Shown: positions 37,716 through 39,017 of the stretch, piece by piece
How positions within the stretch are numbered: position 1 is the stretch's first letter
Layout: every line of letters starts with the position of its first letter
Source: JBOHNM01 sp050730675
GTDB taxonomy: Bacteria > Planctomycetota > Phycisphaerae > Phycisphaerales > UBA1924
Assembly (NCBI GenBank): GCA_050730675.1
Contig: JBOHNM010000016.1
Coordinates: forward strand, 1 to 39,017
DNA length: 39,017 nt
Reading direction: 5' to 3'
The notes under the pieces: model-generated
Seen by the model: the letters and a program-made list of their open reading frames with translations, nothing else
Databases searched by the model: none
Told to the model about the DNA's origin: nothing
Position numbers and translations under genes: made by a program

Positions 37716-39017
37716 TCACGCCGCCGCGGCGCGGGGTGGGGCGGTGATGAACTTGGCGGCGGTGGCGGCTTCGGCGGGGCGGCCGAAGTGGTAGCCTTGG
37801 GCCCAGTCGCACTCCATGGTCTGGAGCATGGCGAGCTGTTCGGGGGTTTCGACGCCCTCGGCGACGACGGTGATGCGGAGGTTCTGGGCGAGGTTGACGA
37901 CCGCCTGGACGACGGCGGCGTAGTCGCGGCGCTCGCTGACGGTCTTCATGAAGCCGCGGTCGAGCTTGAGGCAGGTGAGCGGGAGGCGGTGGAGGTGGCT
38001 CAAGGATGTGTAGCCGGTGCCGAAGTCGTCCATGGAGATGCCGACGCCGAGCTGCTTGATCTGGGAGAGGATGTCGGCGGCGAAGTCGGGGTCCTTGATG
38101 ATGGCGCTCTCGGTGACCTCGATGGTGAGCTGGCCGGGCCCGATGTGGCGGTCGCGCATGGCTTTTTCGACCTGGCCGACGATCGACGGCGAGGTGAGCT
38201 GCCTGGCGGAGACGTTGACGCTCATGAACAGGTCGCGCCGGTGGGGGTGCTGCTGGTTCCAGATGCTGAGCTGGCGGCAGGCCTCTTCGAGCACCCAGGC
38301 GCCGATGGGGACGATGGCGCCGGTGTCCTCGGCGACATGGATGAAGCTCGCGGGGGGGATCATGCCGCGGGTGGGGTGGTTCCAGCGGACCAGGGCCTCG
38401 AAGCCGCGGAGGTCGCCGGTGGCGGTGCAGACGATGGGCTGGTAGTGGAGGACGAGCTGCTTGCGTTCCACGACGCCGGCGAGTTCAGTCTCGAACTCGA
38501 GGCGCTCCCTGAGTTCGGCGTGCATGCGCTGGTCGAAGATGACGTAGCGGGCCTTGCCGGCGGCCTTGGCGTGGTACATGGCCGTGTCGGCATCGCGGAG
38601 GGCATCGTCTGGGCTGGTGTAGCCGCGCTCGCTGGTGGTGATGCCGATGCTGGCGGTGGAGGTGAGGTTGTAGCCCTTGATCTGGTAGGGCTTGCTGAGG
38701 CATTTGAGGAGAGACTCGGCGACGCGGACGGCACCGGGGTCTCGTCCGGGGGTGGCGGTGACGACGACGAATTCATCGCCGCCGAGGCGGGCGGCGAAGG
38801 TCTCGTCGAAGGCGGCGTTCTCGGGCGATGCGAGGCAGGCGGTGAGACGCGAGGCGATCTCGACGAGCAACTGGTCACCGGCGTCGTGGCCGAGGCTGTC
38901 GTTGACGATCTTGAAGCGGTCGAAGTCGAGGAAGTAGACGGCGAAGGAGCAGGGCGCGGCGGCGGCGCGCTCGACGGTCTTGGCGAGGCGTTCCTTGAGC
39001 GCCGCGCGGTTGGGGAG
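37716..39017 (-). CDS. GGDEF-EAL cyclic-di-GMP protein (N-terminus beyond the window)
   Basis: 433 codons are visible; the frame is open to the window edge (LPNRAALKERLA at the start of the GGDEF domain), so the start is outside. The GGDEF motif is intact (RLGGDEFVVV), suggesting diguanylate cyclase activity. The EAL domain has the catalytic motif EALVRWNHP, DDFGTGYTSLSHL and KLDRGFM, so phosphodiesterase activity is also expected. A sensory domain probably precedes it. It is on the same strand as the PilZ gene at 32518-32835, with the island between them. The C-terminus ends FITAPPRAAAA. Confidence 0.95.
   Translation of the reverse strand, partial: LPNRAALKERLAKTVERAAAAPCSFAVYFLDFDRFKIVNDSLGHDAGDQLLVEIASRLTACLASPENAAFDETFAARLGGDEFVVVTATPGRDPGAVRVAESLLKCLSKPYQIKGYNLTSTASIGITTSERGYTSPDDALRDADTAMYHAKAAGKARYVIFDQRMHAELRERLEFETELAGVVERKQLVLHYQPIVCTATGDLRGFEALVRWNHPTRGMIPPASFIHVAEDTGAIVPIGAWVLEEACRQLSIWNQQHPHRRDLFMSVNVSARQLTSPSIVGQVEKAMRDRHIGPGQLTIEVTESAIIKDPDFAADILSQIKQLGVGISMDDFGTGYTSLSHLHRLPLTCLKLDRGFMKTVSERRDYAAVVQAVVNLAQNLRITVVAEGVETPEQLAMLQTMECDWAQGYHFGRPAEAATAAKFITAPPRAAAA

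Overview
The window looks like a chromosomal segment of a planctomycete, most likely of the Phycisphaerae lineage. The evidence is a high-GC genome, nine secreted proteins ending in a two-repeat dockerin-like module with an invariant Gly-Cys tail (the type annotated as 'GC-type dockerin' in Phycisphaerae), an ECF-type sigma factor paired with a Ser/Thr kinase-TPR protein, and Gram-negative envelope genes (lptB, an LpxL-type acyltransferase, a beta-barrel protein). This placement is inference from gene content; no rRNA is present.

Layout. 1-6943: a partial gene end, then four tandem paralogous secreted proteins on the + strand, each with its own ribosome-binding site and mostly separated by strong intrinsic terminators. 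6977-10172 (minus): an ECF-like sigma factor followed by a membrane Ser/Thr kinase with TPR repeats. 10313-16237: four more dockerin-tailed secreted proteins of different architectures. 16324-28310: mostly housekeeping and envelope genes (a possibly leaderless hypothetical gene, lptB, a PEGA lipoprotein behind a 12-copy octanucleotide array, a NeuD-like acyltransferase, a membrane coiled-coil protein, an LpxL-like acyltransferase, a response regulator, tsaB, arfB, a beta-barrel protein, HU). Several intergenic gaps here carry degenerate heptanucleotide arrays. 28319-32835: nadA, a ninth dockerin protein with HAF-like repeats, an unknown 432-residue protein and a PilZ protein. 37716-39017: a GGDEF-EAL protein cut by the window edge.

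The most unusual part is about 32.88-37.70 kb, a lower-GC block between the PilZ and GGDEF-EAL genes. It holds a tightly overlapping three-gene operon: a thymidylate-synthase-fold enzyme with an Asn-to-Asp change expected to favour cytosine nucleotides, a protein resembling the uracil-DNA-glycosylase superfamily, and a protein resembling the alpha-glutamyl/putrescinyl-thymine pyrophosphorylase (amino acid:DNA transferase) clade. Facing it is a HigB-like toxin / HigA-ImmA-like antitoxin-protease pair. I read this as a mobile nucleotide- or DNA-base-modification (possibly anti-phage) island; its function is inferred from family resemblance, not shown.

Regulation. Several promoters have a TATGCT-like -10. 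The dockerin genes and the sigma gene share a (T)GGTATGCT element, which hints that this sigma factor may control the dockerin set. Several genes without a Shine-Dalgarno have a -10-like hexamer 5-8 nt before the start codon, consistent with leaderless transcripts.
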